Assembly (NCBI GenBank): GCA_910578255.1
Contig: CAJTQM010000023.1
Location: 1,140-16,167, forward strand
Reading direction: 5' to 3'
Source of the DNA: an uncultured Oscillospiraceae bacterium
GTDB taxonomy: Bacteria; Bacillota; Clostridia; Oscillospirales; Ruminococcaceae
DNA length: 15,028 nt
The notes beneath the pieces were generated by a model. The model was not told where the DNA came from. It saw only the letters and a list, made by a program, of their open reading frames with translations, and did not search any database. Made by a program: the position numbers and the translations under genes. Positions 1-6,333 of the stretch are shown piece by piece; within the stretch, counting starts at the first letter, position 1, and the number at the start of each line of letters is the position of its first letter.

Positions 1-78
1 CAGTGCGTTGATGCCGTCTTCACCTTTTTTGGTGTTCAGGATCATCGTGGTCTCATACTGCTGGATAGTTTTTGCCAT
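1..78 (-). CDS. rpsF: 30S ribosomal protein S6, 5' part only
   Basis: The reverse strand encodes 26 residues beginning MAKTIQQYETTMILNTKKG and runs off the left edge of the window. The pattern of a tyrosine-glutamate pair followed by a hydrophobic beta strand (YETTMIL) is the typical opening of bacterial S6, which binds 16S rRNA together with S18 in the small-subunit platform. The ATG at 78-76 has a strong Shine-Dalgarno, AAGGAGG, 6-7 bases upstream on the same strand. A promoter lies at 192-164. In most Firmicutes rpsF is followed by ssb and rpsR, which would lie beyond base 1; that part is family knowledge and not visible here. The call rests on the N-terminus only, so the remaining doubt is about the short length. 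Confidence 0.8.
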   Translation of the reverse strand, partial: MAKTIQQYETTMILNTKKGEDGINAL

Positions 79-107
79 TTGTTACACCTCCTTCTGGACA
101 TAAGGCC

Positions 108-159
108 CTGTTATTTGAACAGAGCAAGGATGTTAGAGGCTTTGTAAGCCGCATAACAG
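108..159 (-). promoter_or_regulatory. Folded 5' leader of rpsF
   Basis: The leader transcript can form a closing stem from CTGTTAT (159-153) and ATAACAG (114-108), seven perfect pairs. Inside it is a small hairpin, GGCTT-ACA-AAGCC. S6/S18 operons in many bacteria carry a leader structure bound by S6:S18 for autoregulation, so position and shape fit such a role. However, the conserved CCG triplet of the described S6:S18 motif is not present between the promoter and the ATG. The structure is visible; its function is a guess. Confidence 0.3.
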
Positions 160-163
160 ATTT

Positions 164-192
164 ATTCTATCAGCTTTGTCCAGTAAAGTCAA
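164..192 (-). promoter_or_regulatory. SigA-type promoter for rpsF
   Basis: On the reverse strand there is TTGACT (192-187), a 17-base spacer and TAGAAT (169-164). This is 5 of 6 matches at each hexamer of the housekeeping consensus. Transcription would start near 157, leaving a leader of about 80 bases before the rpsF ATG. The promoter lies just past the galU stop, so rpsF can be expressed independently of galU. Confidence 0.65.
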
Positions 193-208
193 GATCCAAT
201 CCTTCTTT

Positions 209-1078
209 CTAAAGGGATTTTGCCAATTCCTTCAGATACGTCCGGAAATCCTCTCCAATTTCGGGATGGGCCAGGCCAACTTCCACCGAAGCCTGTAAAA
301 TCCCCAGTTTATTTCCCATGTCATAGCGGGTGCCGATATAATCCACACCGACCATTCCTTCCGTGCGGGTCAACTCCAGCATGGCGTCGGTCAGTTGGAT
401 CTCGCCGCCGGCGCCCGGCTTGGTATTCTCTAAAATAGAAAAGATTTTTGCCGGTAGCACACAGCGGCCGAGAATCGAATAAAGCGACAAAATCTGATCT
501 CTTTTCGGTTTTTCGATCATATCGGTGATTTTAAACAGGTTCTCCCGGATTGACGCAACCTTAAGAGAGGAATACTTTAAAATTTGTTCTTCCGTCACTT
601 CTTTAATGCCTGCGACCCCAAGTCCAAATTCTTCGTAAGCCTGGCACAGCTGACCGCATACAGGTTGATCGCTGATGATTACGTCGTCGCCGTACATAAC
701 GGCAAAGGGATCATCACCTACAAAGGATTTGGCGCACCAAACCGCGTGGCCAAGCCCTTTTGTCTCTTTCTGGCGTATATACTGGATGTTGGCCATTTTC
801 GTCACGTCTACAATCTGATCGTACAAATCCTTTTTGCCCGAGGCCAAAAGACGTTCCTCCAGTTCAGGAGCACGGTCAAAATGATCTTCCATCGAACTTT
901 TTCCGCGGTTGGTTATGATCAAAATGTCGGTAATTCCCGATTGGACGGCCTCTTCTATAATATATTGAATGGCGGGCTTGTCCACAATGGGAAGCATCTC
1001 TTTGGGAATCGACTTTGATGCAGGCAAAACGCGTGTGCCAAGGCCAGCAGCAGGAATAATCGCCTTGGTGACCTTCAT
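209..1078 (-). CDS. galU: UTP-glucose-1-phosphate uridylyltransferase
   Basis: This 289-residue protein makes UDP-glucose from UTP and glucose-1-phosphate in the cytoplasm, feeding glycolipid, exopolysaccharide and wall-polymer synthesis. The N-terminal nucleotide-binding signature AAGLGTRVLPASKSIPKEML (residues 10-29) is the classic GalU/GtaB form. Further on are the family segments ETKGLGHAVWCA, FAVMYGDD and GGEIQLTDAML. Length is normal for the family. The ATG at 1078 is preceded by GGAGGA at a good distance. The gene before it ends in a likely terminator at 1179-1150. I see no convincing -35/-10 pair in the 70 bases upstream of galU, only an inverted repeat at 1107-1137, so it may depend on read-through or a weak promoter. 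The stop overlaps a bulged 7-bp hairpin (about 198-219) without a following T-run, so termination there is doubtful. The symbol could equally be gtaB. Confidence 0.95.
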   Translation of the reverse strand: MKVTKAIIPAAGLGTRVLPASKSIPKEMLPIVDKPAIQYIIEEAVQSGITDILIITNRGKSSMEDHFDRAPELEERLLASGKKDLYDQIVDVTKMANIQYIRQKETKGLGHAVWCAKSFVGDDPFAVMYGDDVIISDQPVCGQLCQAYEEFGLGVAGIKEVTEEQILKYSSLKVASIRENLFKITDMIEKPKRDQILSLYSILGRCVLPAKIFSILENTKPGAGGEIQLTDAMLELTRTEGMVGVDYIGTRYDMGNKLGILQASVEVGLAHPEIGEDFRTYLKELAKSL

Positions 1079-1106
1079 AAGCTTTCCTCCTAAAATAAGA
1101 AATTTC

Positions 1107-1137
1107 TAAAAGCGGTGTGATAAATAAAACGCTTTTA
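1107..1137. repeat. Inverted repeat upstream of galU
   Basis: TAAAAGCG (1107-1114) and CGCTTTTA (1130-1137) are perfect 8-base arms around a 15-base AT-rich centre. It lies 29 bases before the galU start, between the upstream gene's terminator and the galU ribosome binding site. It could be an operator or a weak mRNA hairpin. No T-run follows on either strand, so it is not a terminator. Confidence 0.35.
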
Positions 1138-1149
1138 TGTAAACCTCAA

Positions 1150-1179
1150 AATCCCTGCCTGTGTTACAGGACAGGGATT
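1150..1179 (-). terminator. Intrinsic terminator after the RING/zinc-ribbon gene
   Basis: On the reverse strand AATCCCTG-(T)-CCTGT pairs with ACAGG-CAGGGATT around an AAC loop: 13 pairs with one bulged base. It is followed by a short, interrupted U stretch (ATTTTGAGGTTT). It starts 31 bases past the stop at 1210. The weak U-tract suggests partial termination with some read-through into galU. Confidence 0.6.
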
Positions 1180-1209
1180 GACCTTTACTGATATAAGACG
1201 TTTTGAAAG

Positions 1210-2166
1210 CTATACCATAAGATAGGGGATCATCATCATGCAGAATATCACATAGATCATCATCAAAAATCCGATAACAAACAGGTTAGTACGGCCTTTT
1301 TTGGCCAAAGCGGTGGCATATTCCTGGGTTGAAACATAGGTATCACTCTGAATTTTCTGGATTTTCCGAATGCAGTGGCGATAGTACAGCCAGTTGCAAA
1401 ACAGGCAAAGCGCCATAGAAAGCATGGTGGAAACAATACTGCAGATCTGTGCGACAAAAAGAAGTGACTCAAACCCGGCGGAATAGCCGGCCATCAGGCC
1501 GGAAGCGACAGACAAATCCTCATACAGGCAGATCGCTGCAGGAAGGCCAAGCAGGGTGCTGACCAGGAAAACCAAAAAGGAAAGTCCATACATTTTTCGG
1601 TATAAAAGATATTTCCAGCCAAAAAAGAAAGCGCAAAAATTAAAGGAAATCGGGCGCCCGGATTGCTTCATTCGTGAAAAATTCGTCAGAAAATATGCCG
1701 CGTTCCCCCCAATAAACTGGGAAAGATCCCGAACTTTGACCCCATCCATTTCCGCATCCGGATCGGCCCCTCCGTAAGGATCGTTGTAAAACGGAACGTT
1801 GCCTCCGTAAAAAGGAGACCTTTGTTGGGCATAGGGTGGCGGGACATTTCCCGCGTTCGTCTCGCTCTGTCTTCCCAAACGCACCCCGCAATTGCTGCAA
1901 AAAATGCCGTCGGGTGGGTTGTCGGCGCCGCATCGCGGACATTTTATCGGCTGGTTTTCAGGCTCCGGGTCCGGCGAGGCAGGAGGCTCCCAGTTAATCC
2001 CCGACCGATGGTTTTCAATGAGCGCACAATGTCCAATCTGCTGGTAGCACTCCCGGTGATGGGGCGCCCCGCAGTCCGGACAGACGACAATATCTTCTTT
2101 TTCGGTAAAAGTCTTCCCACAGACGGGACAGGTTGCGTTGGCATACTTATTCAAAACAAAAGCCAC
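1210..2166 (-). CDS. RING-like/zinc-ribbon membrane protein with DUF2628-like segment
   Basis: Unknown function. Cys13, Cys16, Cys29, Cys32, His36/37, Cys40 and Cys47 form a prokaryotic RING-like (Prok-RING_1 type) zinc site. Cys76, Cys79, Cys90 and Cys93 form a zinc ribbon. A Pro/Gly/Tyr-rich linker (about 100-140) follows, then DGVKVRDLSQFIGGN and FNFCAFFFGWKYLLYRKMYG (175-194), which is the DUF2628 pattern. Three membrane segments lie at about 194-215, 233-260 and 294-318, with almost no tail after the last. The zinc domains would therefore sit on one face of the membrane, presumably the cytoplasm. The GTG at 2166 gives 318 residues, but the best Shine-Dalgarno (AAAGGAG, 2172-2166) touches that codon. 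The TTG at 2154, 11 bases after it, is a likelier start and would give 314 residues with no domain lost. No convincing promoter was identified. A sensor or scaffold role would be guesswork. Confidence 0.85.
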   Translation of the reverse strand: MAFVLNKYANATCPVCGKTFTEKEDIVVCPDCGAPHHRECYQQIGHCALIENHRSGINWEPPASPDPEPENQPIKCPRCGADNPPDGIFCSNCGVRLGRQSETNAGNVPPPYAQQRSPFYGGNVPFYNDPYGGADPDAEMDGVKVRDLSQFIGGNAAYFLTNFSRMKQSGRPISFNFCAFFFGWKYLLYRKMYGLSFLVFLVSTLLGLPAAICLYEDLSVASGLMAGYSAGFESLLFVAQICSIVSTMLSMALCLFCNWLYYRHCIRKIQKIQSDTYVSTQEYATALAKKGRTNLFVIGFLMMIYVIFCMMMIPYLMV

Positions 2167-2306
2167 TCCTTTGTGGATTTTAAGCGATAGAAAAGCAGAA
2201 AAGATAGAGTATTAATTATTTTACAACAAAATCCAACGAAAAAAAAGCAGGGAAAAGGTCCTAATTTTGAACACTTTGAAAACATTTGCCGTGATCTTAA
2301 GAAAGC

Positions 2307-2335
2307 TTTACTTTTTGGCAAGGATTCCTTATAAT
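2307..2335 (+). promoter_or_regulatory. SigA-type promoter for prfB
   Basis: TTTACT (2307-2312), a 17-base spacer and TATAAT (2330-2335), the last a perfect -10. Transcription would start near 2342, giving a leader of about 115 bases that contains the 2363-2397 hairpin. The upstream stretch from 2173 to 2306 is AT-rich and shows no gene on either strand. Confidence 0.7.
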
Positions 2336-2362
2336 AAAACTGTTCATTTTGCCGGACGTTTA

Positions 2363-2397
2363 TTCTAATCCCTTTGGCATAGCCAAAGGGATTAGAA
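2363..2397 (+). promoter_or_regulatory. 16-bp perfect hairpin in the prfB leader
   Basis: TTCTAATCCCTTTGGC (2363-2378) is perfectly complementary to GCCAAAGGGATTAGAA (2382-2397), with only ATA between them. It begins about 20 bases after the expected transcription start and ends 59 bases before the prfB ATG. No T-run follows on the plus strand (GATGATGAAG) or the minus strand, so it is not an intrinsic terminator. It could stabilise the 5' end, act as a protein target, or be a copy of a dispersed palindromic repeat. Structure certain, role unknown. Confidence 0.7.
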
Positions 2398-2456
2398 AGA
2401 TGATGAAGACAAAGCGGCATAAAGTCAGATCTGTGCTGCGGATTTAAGGAGATACT

Positions 2457-3575
2457 ATGATTCAGTTCGAAGAATTAAAAAGCAAGCTTTTGGAACTAAA
2501 GCCGCAGATTGCGGATTATCGTTCTGCCATTGGGATGGATGATCTGCAAAAACGGCAAAATGCGCTGGAGGAAAAGACGGCCGATCCGAATTTTTGGAAT
2601 GATTTAGAAAATTCCTCCCGCGTTTTGCAAAAGATCAGTCAGATCAAAAATAAAATCGCCACCTATACAAAAATGGAAAACGATTACGAGGATTTGGCGA
2701 CGCTGTTGGAAATCGCGATGGAGGAGCAGGATGAGTCCGCCTACCCGGAAGTGCAGCAGCTTTACAACGCTTTGGCCAGTTATTATGAGGAGCAGAAGCT
2801 TTTAACCCTTCTTTCCGGCGAGTACGATGGCAAAAACGCTATCTTAACCTTTCACGCAGGCGCGGGGGGGACCGAATCTCAGGATTGGGTACAGATGCTG
2901 CTAAGAATGTACACTCGCTGGGCAGAGCGGCATGGCTTTAAGGTCAAAATACTGGATATTTTAGACGGGGAAGAAGCGGGGATCAAAAGCGCTTCAATTT
3001 TGGTAGAGGGCTTGAACGCTTACGGATATTTAAAATCCGAGACCGGCGTACACCGTCTGGTACGGGTTTCTCCCTTCGATGCGTCCGGCCGGCGGCATAC
3101 CTCGTTTGCCTCGCTGGAGGTTATGCCGGAAATCGACGATGATACGGCGGTAGAGATTCGGGAAGAGGATTTGAAGGTGGATACCTACCGTTCCAGCGGC
3201 GCCGGTGGCCAGCATGTCAATAAAACCGAGTCCGCCATCCGGATCACACATATCCCGACAGGGGTAATTGTTGCCTGCCAAAATGAAAGAAGCCAGCACC
3301 AAAATCGGGAAGTGGCGATGAAAATGCTGCGTTCCAAACTTATTGAAATCAAGGAACGGGAGCATTTGGAAAAAATTGAGGATATTAAAGGCGACCAGAA
3401 GGATATTGGCTGGGGCAATCAGATTCGCTCTTACGTGTTTATGCCCTATACGCTGGCCAAGGACCATCGCACTGGGTTTGAAAACGGAAATATCGGCGCC
3501 GTGATGGACGGCGATCTGGATGGGTTCATCAATGCCTATTTAAAAGCCAGCAGCCTTGGACAGTTGCAAAAATAA
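2457..3575 (+). CDS. prfB: Peptide chain release factor 2, no programmed frameshift
   Basis: RF2 recognises UGA and UAA in the ribosomal A site and triggers release of the finished peptide. The 372-residue product carries the RF2 anticodon-like tripeptide SPF (205-207) in VRVSPFDASGRRHTSF, and the catalytic GGQ (250-252) in RSSGAGGQHVNKTESA. The glutamine of GGQ is the usual methylation target. The N-terminal helical region (about 1-110), the central HAGAGGTE motif (133-140) and the C-terminal domain are all present at normal length. In E. coli and many Firmicutes prfB has an in-frame UGA near codon 25 that is read by +1 frameshift as feedback control. Here the frame runs straight through (DYRSAIGMDDL) with no internal stop. 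The start has AAGGAG (2446-2451) five bases before the ATG. It is a single-gene unit with its own promoter and terminator; secA, its common neighbour, is absent. Confidence 0.97.
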   Translation: MIQFEELKSKLLELKPQIADYRSAIGMDDLQKRQNALEEKTADPNFWNDLENSSRVLQKISQIKNKIATYTKMENDYEDLATLLEIAMEEQDESAYPEVQQLYNALASYYEEQKLLTLLSGEYDGKNAILTFHAGAGGTESQDWVQMLLRMYTRWAERHGFKVKILDILDGEEAGIKSASILVEGLNAYGYLKSETGVHRLVRVSPFDASGRRHTSFASLEVMPEIDDDTAVEIREEDLKVDTYRSSGAGGQHVNKTESAIRITHIPTGVIVACQNERSQHQNREVAMKMLRSKLIEIKEREHLEKIEDIKGDQKDIGWGNQIRSYVFMPYTLAKDHRTGFENGNIGAVMDGDLDGFINAYLKASSLGQLQK

Positions 3576-3600
3576 TCTTCTTTAGAAGCAACAACAAAAA

Positions 3601-3630
3601 CCGGCGAACCTCAGCGTTCGCCGGTTTTTT
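3601..3630 (+). terminator. Strong intrinsic terminator after prfB
   Basis: CCGGCGAAC (3601-3609) pairs with GTTCGCCGG (3616-3624) around CTCAGC, nine GC-rich pairs, followed by TTTTTT. An A-run at 3596-3600 means the reverse strand also ends in a T5 stretch, so it can work in both directions. Confidence 0.92.
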
Positions 3631-3784
3631 GCCATATAAAAATCCTATCAGCATAGGAAGAATTGTTTGTCTGCCTGACCACCGGTTCGGTATTCCGCCC
3701 ATACCCGGCAGCCCCGGCAGGAATCATTCCTTGGAATGCTTTTATTCTACCAGTCGATTGTGACGCCCGTGTAAATAAAGATAG
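3631..3784. other. Intergenic stretch, possible leftward small transcript
   Basis: Between two terminators lie about 150 bases with no convincing protein. On the reverse strand TGGTAGAAT (3752-3744) is an extended -10 element (TGn plus TAGAAT) without a recognisable -35 at 17 bases. A transcript from about 3737 leftward would end at the reverse face of the 3624-3596 hairpin, about 145 nucleotides long. A 61-codon frame (3796-3611, reverse) runs through it but has no usable ribosome binding site and ends inside the terminator stem. Expression is speculative. Confidence 0.2.
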
Positions 3785-3815
3785 AAAAAACTGCAAAATG
3801 CAGTACAGTTTTTTT
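3785..3815 (-). terminator. Terminator after lpdA
   Basis: On the reverse strand AAAAAACTG pairs with CAGTTTTTT, nine pairs (alternatively ACTGCA-TTT-TGCAGT, six pairs), and the 3' arm is itself the T-run. It starts about 20 bases past the lpdA stop and closes the four-gene leftward unit. The symmetry suggests possible function on both strands, but the stem is AT-rich. Confidence 0.65.
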
Positions 3816-3834
3816 GACTGGACCGTTTGATTTT

Positions 3835-5244
3835 TTACTTTGTGGGCCTTCTTTTTGGCGCAATGTGAATGGCCTGGCCCTCTATGTCCTCGAAAGCTTC
3901 GCTGACGGCCTCGCTGAAAGTCGGGTGCGGGCGGATCACCCGCCGCATCTGTTCTGCTGTCAGGCGATTGGAAATCCCATTGGCAAATTCGCTAATTAAA
4001 TCGGTCGCCCGCGCGCACATCAGCTGTGCGCCAAGAAGAGCGCCTGATTCAGCGTCGCAAACCACCTTGATAAATCCGCGGTCCTTGCCTTCGATGATGG
4101 TTTTTCCGTTGGCGGCCATCAAAAATTTGCCGGTTTGTACCGCAATTCCCTGGGCCTTAGCCTCATCGGCGGACAGGCCGACGCTGGCAATTTCCGGATC
4201 GGTATAAATGCAGGAAGGGACGACTGAAAGATCCACGGATGACTGACGCCCCGCAATGATTTCTGCCGCCGCAATTCCCTGAACCGACGCAAAGTGCGCC
4301 AGCTGAATGGAAGAAGCCACATCACCAATTGCCCGGATATTGGGAATCGAGGTGGAAAAATCGGGCCCGGTGACAATTCGCCCACACTCCATCTGCACCG
4401 TCACTTGGGGACCAAACAGCCCCTGGGTATTTGGCCGCCGGCCTACGGCGACCAGGATCCCTTGGGCCTGCACACTGTGCTCCTGACCATTTTGGCTAAA
4501 ATGGCAGGAGAGTATTCTGTCTTGCTCGGCGATTTTTTCAACCATTGCGCCGGTATAGATCGAGGCCCCTCGCTTTTTCAGGATCATGCCCAGATTTTGT
4601 GAGATCTCGCGGTCCATTGTGGGAAGCAGCCGATCCATTGCCTCAATGATCGTCACTTTGCAACCGAGATTTTGATAGAAAGTGGCAAACTCGACGCCGA
4701 TTACGCCGCCGCCAATAATCACAAGGCTTTGATAATCCACCGGATCTCCCTCTAAAATTTGGTCGCTGCTTACAACGCCGGGCAGATCTATGCCAGGAAT
4801 CGGCGGAAGAGATGGAACGGAACCGGTGGCAATTAAAATATGGTCGGCAGTGATCCGGCAGTCCTCTCCGCCGGTGATCGCAATCTCGTGAGGCGCCAAA
4901 ATAGCAGCACTGCCGCGGATCAGGTCGATTTTGTTGGCATTAAACAGCTGTTCTACGCCGCCGCGCAGCTGCAAAACGACCTTTTCCTTTTTTTCGTGCA
5001 TTCGCTCTATCTGATAGCCAGCCTGCGCAATATCCAACCCCAGAGAAGAAGCTTCTTTGACCTGACGATAAACCTCGGACGCGTGTAAAAGTGCTTTTGT
5101 GGGAATGCATCCACGGTTTAAGCAGGTTCCGCCCACGTCTCGATTTTCGATGACGACGGTTTTTAGTCCCAACTGGGCTGCACGGATCGCGGCAACATAG
5201 CCGCCGGGGCCCGCGCCAATTACTGCCAACTGATACTGGTTCAT
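3835..5244 (-). CDS. lpdA: Dihydrolipoyl dehydrogenase (E3/L protein)
   Basis: This FAD enzyme reoxidises dihydrolipoyl groups on carrier proteins, passing electrons to NAD+. The 469-residue sequence has the FAD-binding GAGPGG near residue 10, the redox-active disulfide in GGTCLNRGCIPTKALLH (Cys41 and Cys46), and a second dinucleotide-binding GGGVIGVEFA. The C-terminal catalytic pair is in HPTFSEAVSEAF (His440, Glu445). No lipoyl domain is fused at the N-terminus. The ATG at 5244 overlaps the lplA stop as ATGA, with AAAGGAG just upstream inside lplA, so the two are probably translationally coupled. Being last in gcvH-lplA-lpdA, its natural substrate is most likely the dihydrolipoyl H-protein. 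Service to an unlinked 2-oxoacid dehydrogenase cannot be excluded. Confidence 0.95.
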   Translation of the reverse strand: MNQYQLAVIGAGPGGYVAAIRAAQLGLKTVVIENRDVGGTCLNRGCIPTKALLHASEVYRQVKEASSLGLDIAQAGYQIERMHEKKEKVVLQLRGGVEQLFNANKIDLIRGSAAILAPHEIAITGGEDCRITADHILIATGSVPSLPPIPGIDLPGVVSSDQILEGDPVDYQSLVIIGGGVIGVEFATFYQNLGCKVTIIEAMDRLLPTMDREISQNLGMILKKRGASIYTGAMVEKIAEQDRILSCHFSQNGQEHSVQAQGILVAVGRRPNTQGLFGPQVTVQMECGRIVTGPDFSTSIPNIRAIGDVASSIQLAHFASVQGIAAAEIIAGRQSSVDLSVVPSCIYTDPEIASVGLSADEAKAQGIAVQTGKFLMAANGKTIIEGKDRGFIKVVCDAESGALLGAQLMCARATDLISEFANGISNRLTAEQMRRVIRPHPTFSEAVSEAFEDIEGQAIHIAPKRRPTK

Positions 5245-6260
5245 CTGATTTCATCTCCTTTGATTTTTTGAGGGTTGTTTTGTAAAAATTTTTGCAGATC
5301 CACTGCCATCTGGGCATACTGCGGATTTTCGGCTAAAGGGGATAGTGCCTTGGCAAAAGCGGAAAAAGAAACAGGAAGATTTTGTAAAAGGCCAGGGATT
5401 TTTTCGATAAAATCCGCATCCATCGCGTCGGAATAGGCCTGCACCTTTACGGTTTGCCCGGCGTGAACACCAAAGCGCAATGAAATCTCTCCCCAAATAA
5501 ACCGGTGTGAAAGTTCGAAGGAAAAGGAAAGATCTTTTCCTAACCGCCATTGCCAGGAAGAAAGGAGATCCGTTTTTTCCTGCACCTTTTCCCAGTCTAT
5601 CGCCGTTTTCGGCATAGACTGCACAGAAAGACCGTAAACCTGCCCAAACGCGCACAAAATTGCCTGGGAAAGCGTTTGGACCGCGATAGAAGAGCACAAC
5701 TCTTTTAGGTTGACAACACGGGATTTTACTGACAAAACGCCCTTTGACTGCAGTTTTTCAGCTGAGACGGTGAGATAACGGGACATCTGCGCAAGATCGG
5801 TGTCGACCAGCAGCGTGCCGTGATGGCAGCCGCAGCGGCTATTTTTTTGAAAAGCGCTGCCGGAAAACTTCCGGTTACCGATCAAAAGATCGTTGCGACC
5901 GCTTTTTTGGGGATGTAAGCCAAATTGCTCCACTGCCTGGCAGATGATATCCATCTGGCGAGAGATCGAATAGTCTGCCAACGGCGCTATAAAGGTAAAA
6001 TTAAGATTTCCCAGATCGTGAAAAACCGCGCCGCCGCCGGAACAGCGACGCGCCAGAAATCCTCCTTCCCCCTCTAAAAGTTCCACATTGCATTCCCGCC
6101 AGGCATTTTGGTTTTTGCCGATGACAACCGTTTTTTGATTCTGCCAGAGATAGCAGATACAGGTATTCGGCGGACAGGTTTGTAAAAAATAGGATTCCAG
6201 CGACAGATTTTCATAAGGATTGTTTAGAGTTCCTTGATAATACCAAAGATTTGCAATCAT
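5241..6260 (-). CDS. lplA: Lipoate-protein ligase A
   Basis: LplA activates free lipoate with ATP and attaches it to a specific lysine of a carrier protein, here most likely GcvH. Family motifs are clear: RRCSGGGAVFHDLGNLNFTF (about 71-90), SGRNDLLIGNRKFSGSAF with the catalytic lysine at about 131, and CHHGTLLVDTDL (about 146-157). The roughly 100-residue C-terminal accessory domain makes this a two-domain ligase, 339 residues, the size of the E. coli enzyme. A longer frame opens at 6356 inside gcvH, but GGGAGG (6274-6269) sits 8 bases before the ATG at 6260 and MIANLWYYQ matches family N-termini, so the shorter form is preferred. The 73-base gap to gcvH holds a small hairpin (6291-6308). The stop overlaps the lpdA start. 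Confidence 0.94.
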   Translation of the reverse strand: MIANLWYYQGTLNNPYENLSLESYFLQTCPPNTCICYLWQNQKTVVIGKNQNAWRECNVELLEGEGGFLARRCSGGGAVFHDLGNLNFTFIAPLADYSISRQMDIICQAVEQFGLHPQKSGRNDLLIGNRKFSGSAFQKNSRCGCHHGTLLVDTDLAQMSRYLTVSAEKLQSKGVLSVKSRVVNLKELCSSIAVQTLSQAILCAFGQVYGLSVQSMPKTAIDWEKVQEKTDLLSSWQWRLGKDLSFSFELSHRFIWGEISLRFGVHAGQTVKVQAYSDAMDADFIEKIPGLLQNLPVSFSAFAKALSPLAENPQYAQMAVDLQKFLQNNPQKIKGDEIR

Positions 6261-6268
6261 TGGACAGG

Positions 6269-6274
6269 CCTCCC
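6269..6274 (-). promoter_or_regulatory. Ribosome binding site fixing the lplA start
   Basis: Reverse-strand GGGAGG with 8 bases to the ATG at 6260. It rules in favour of the shorter lplA frame over the in-frame ATG at 6356, which lies inside gcvH and has no such site. Confidence 0.7.
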
Positions 6275-6290
6275 AACGAAAAAGCAGCGC

Positions 6291-6308
6291 ACCTGTTTTT
6301 TTACAGGT
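6291..6308 (-). repeat. Small hairpin between gcvH and lplA
   Basis: ACCTGT and ACAGGT, six perfect pairs, enclose a run of six A (reverse strand). On the transcript it is followed by GCGCTGCTTTTTCG and then the lplA ribosome binding site. The T5 stretch is separated from the stem, so at most it is a weak attenuator or an mRNA processing/stability element that could set gcvH above lplA expression. Confidence 0.35.
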
Positions 6309-6333
6309 ACGCGGCCTTAGTGACAACGGCTTT

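Noticed and set aside
198..219. Hairpin at the galU 3' end as a terminator
   Set aside because: Seven pairs with a bulged base and no T-run on the reverse strand, overlapping the stop codon region.
584..1018. 144-codon plus-strand frame opposite galU
   Set aside because: It is a shadow of galU codons with no family motifs and no proper start signal; galU on the other strand is unmistakable.
3681..3705. GGTTCGGTATTCCG as a possible tRNA T-arm
   Set aside because: The flanks cannot pair as a 5-bp T-stem, and no acceptor, D-arm or anticodon arm can be folded around it on either strand.
3611..3796. 61-codon reverse-strand frame downstream of lpdA
   Set aside because: It ends inside the prfB terminator stem, has no ribosome binding site at a usable distance from any start and shows no family resemblance.
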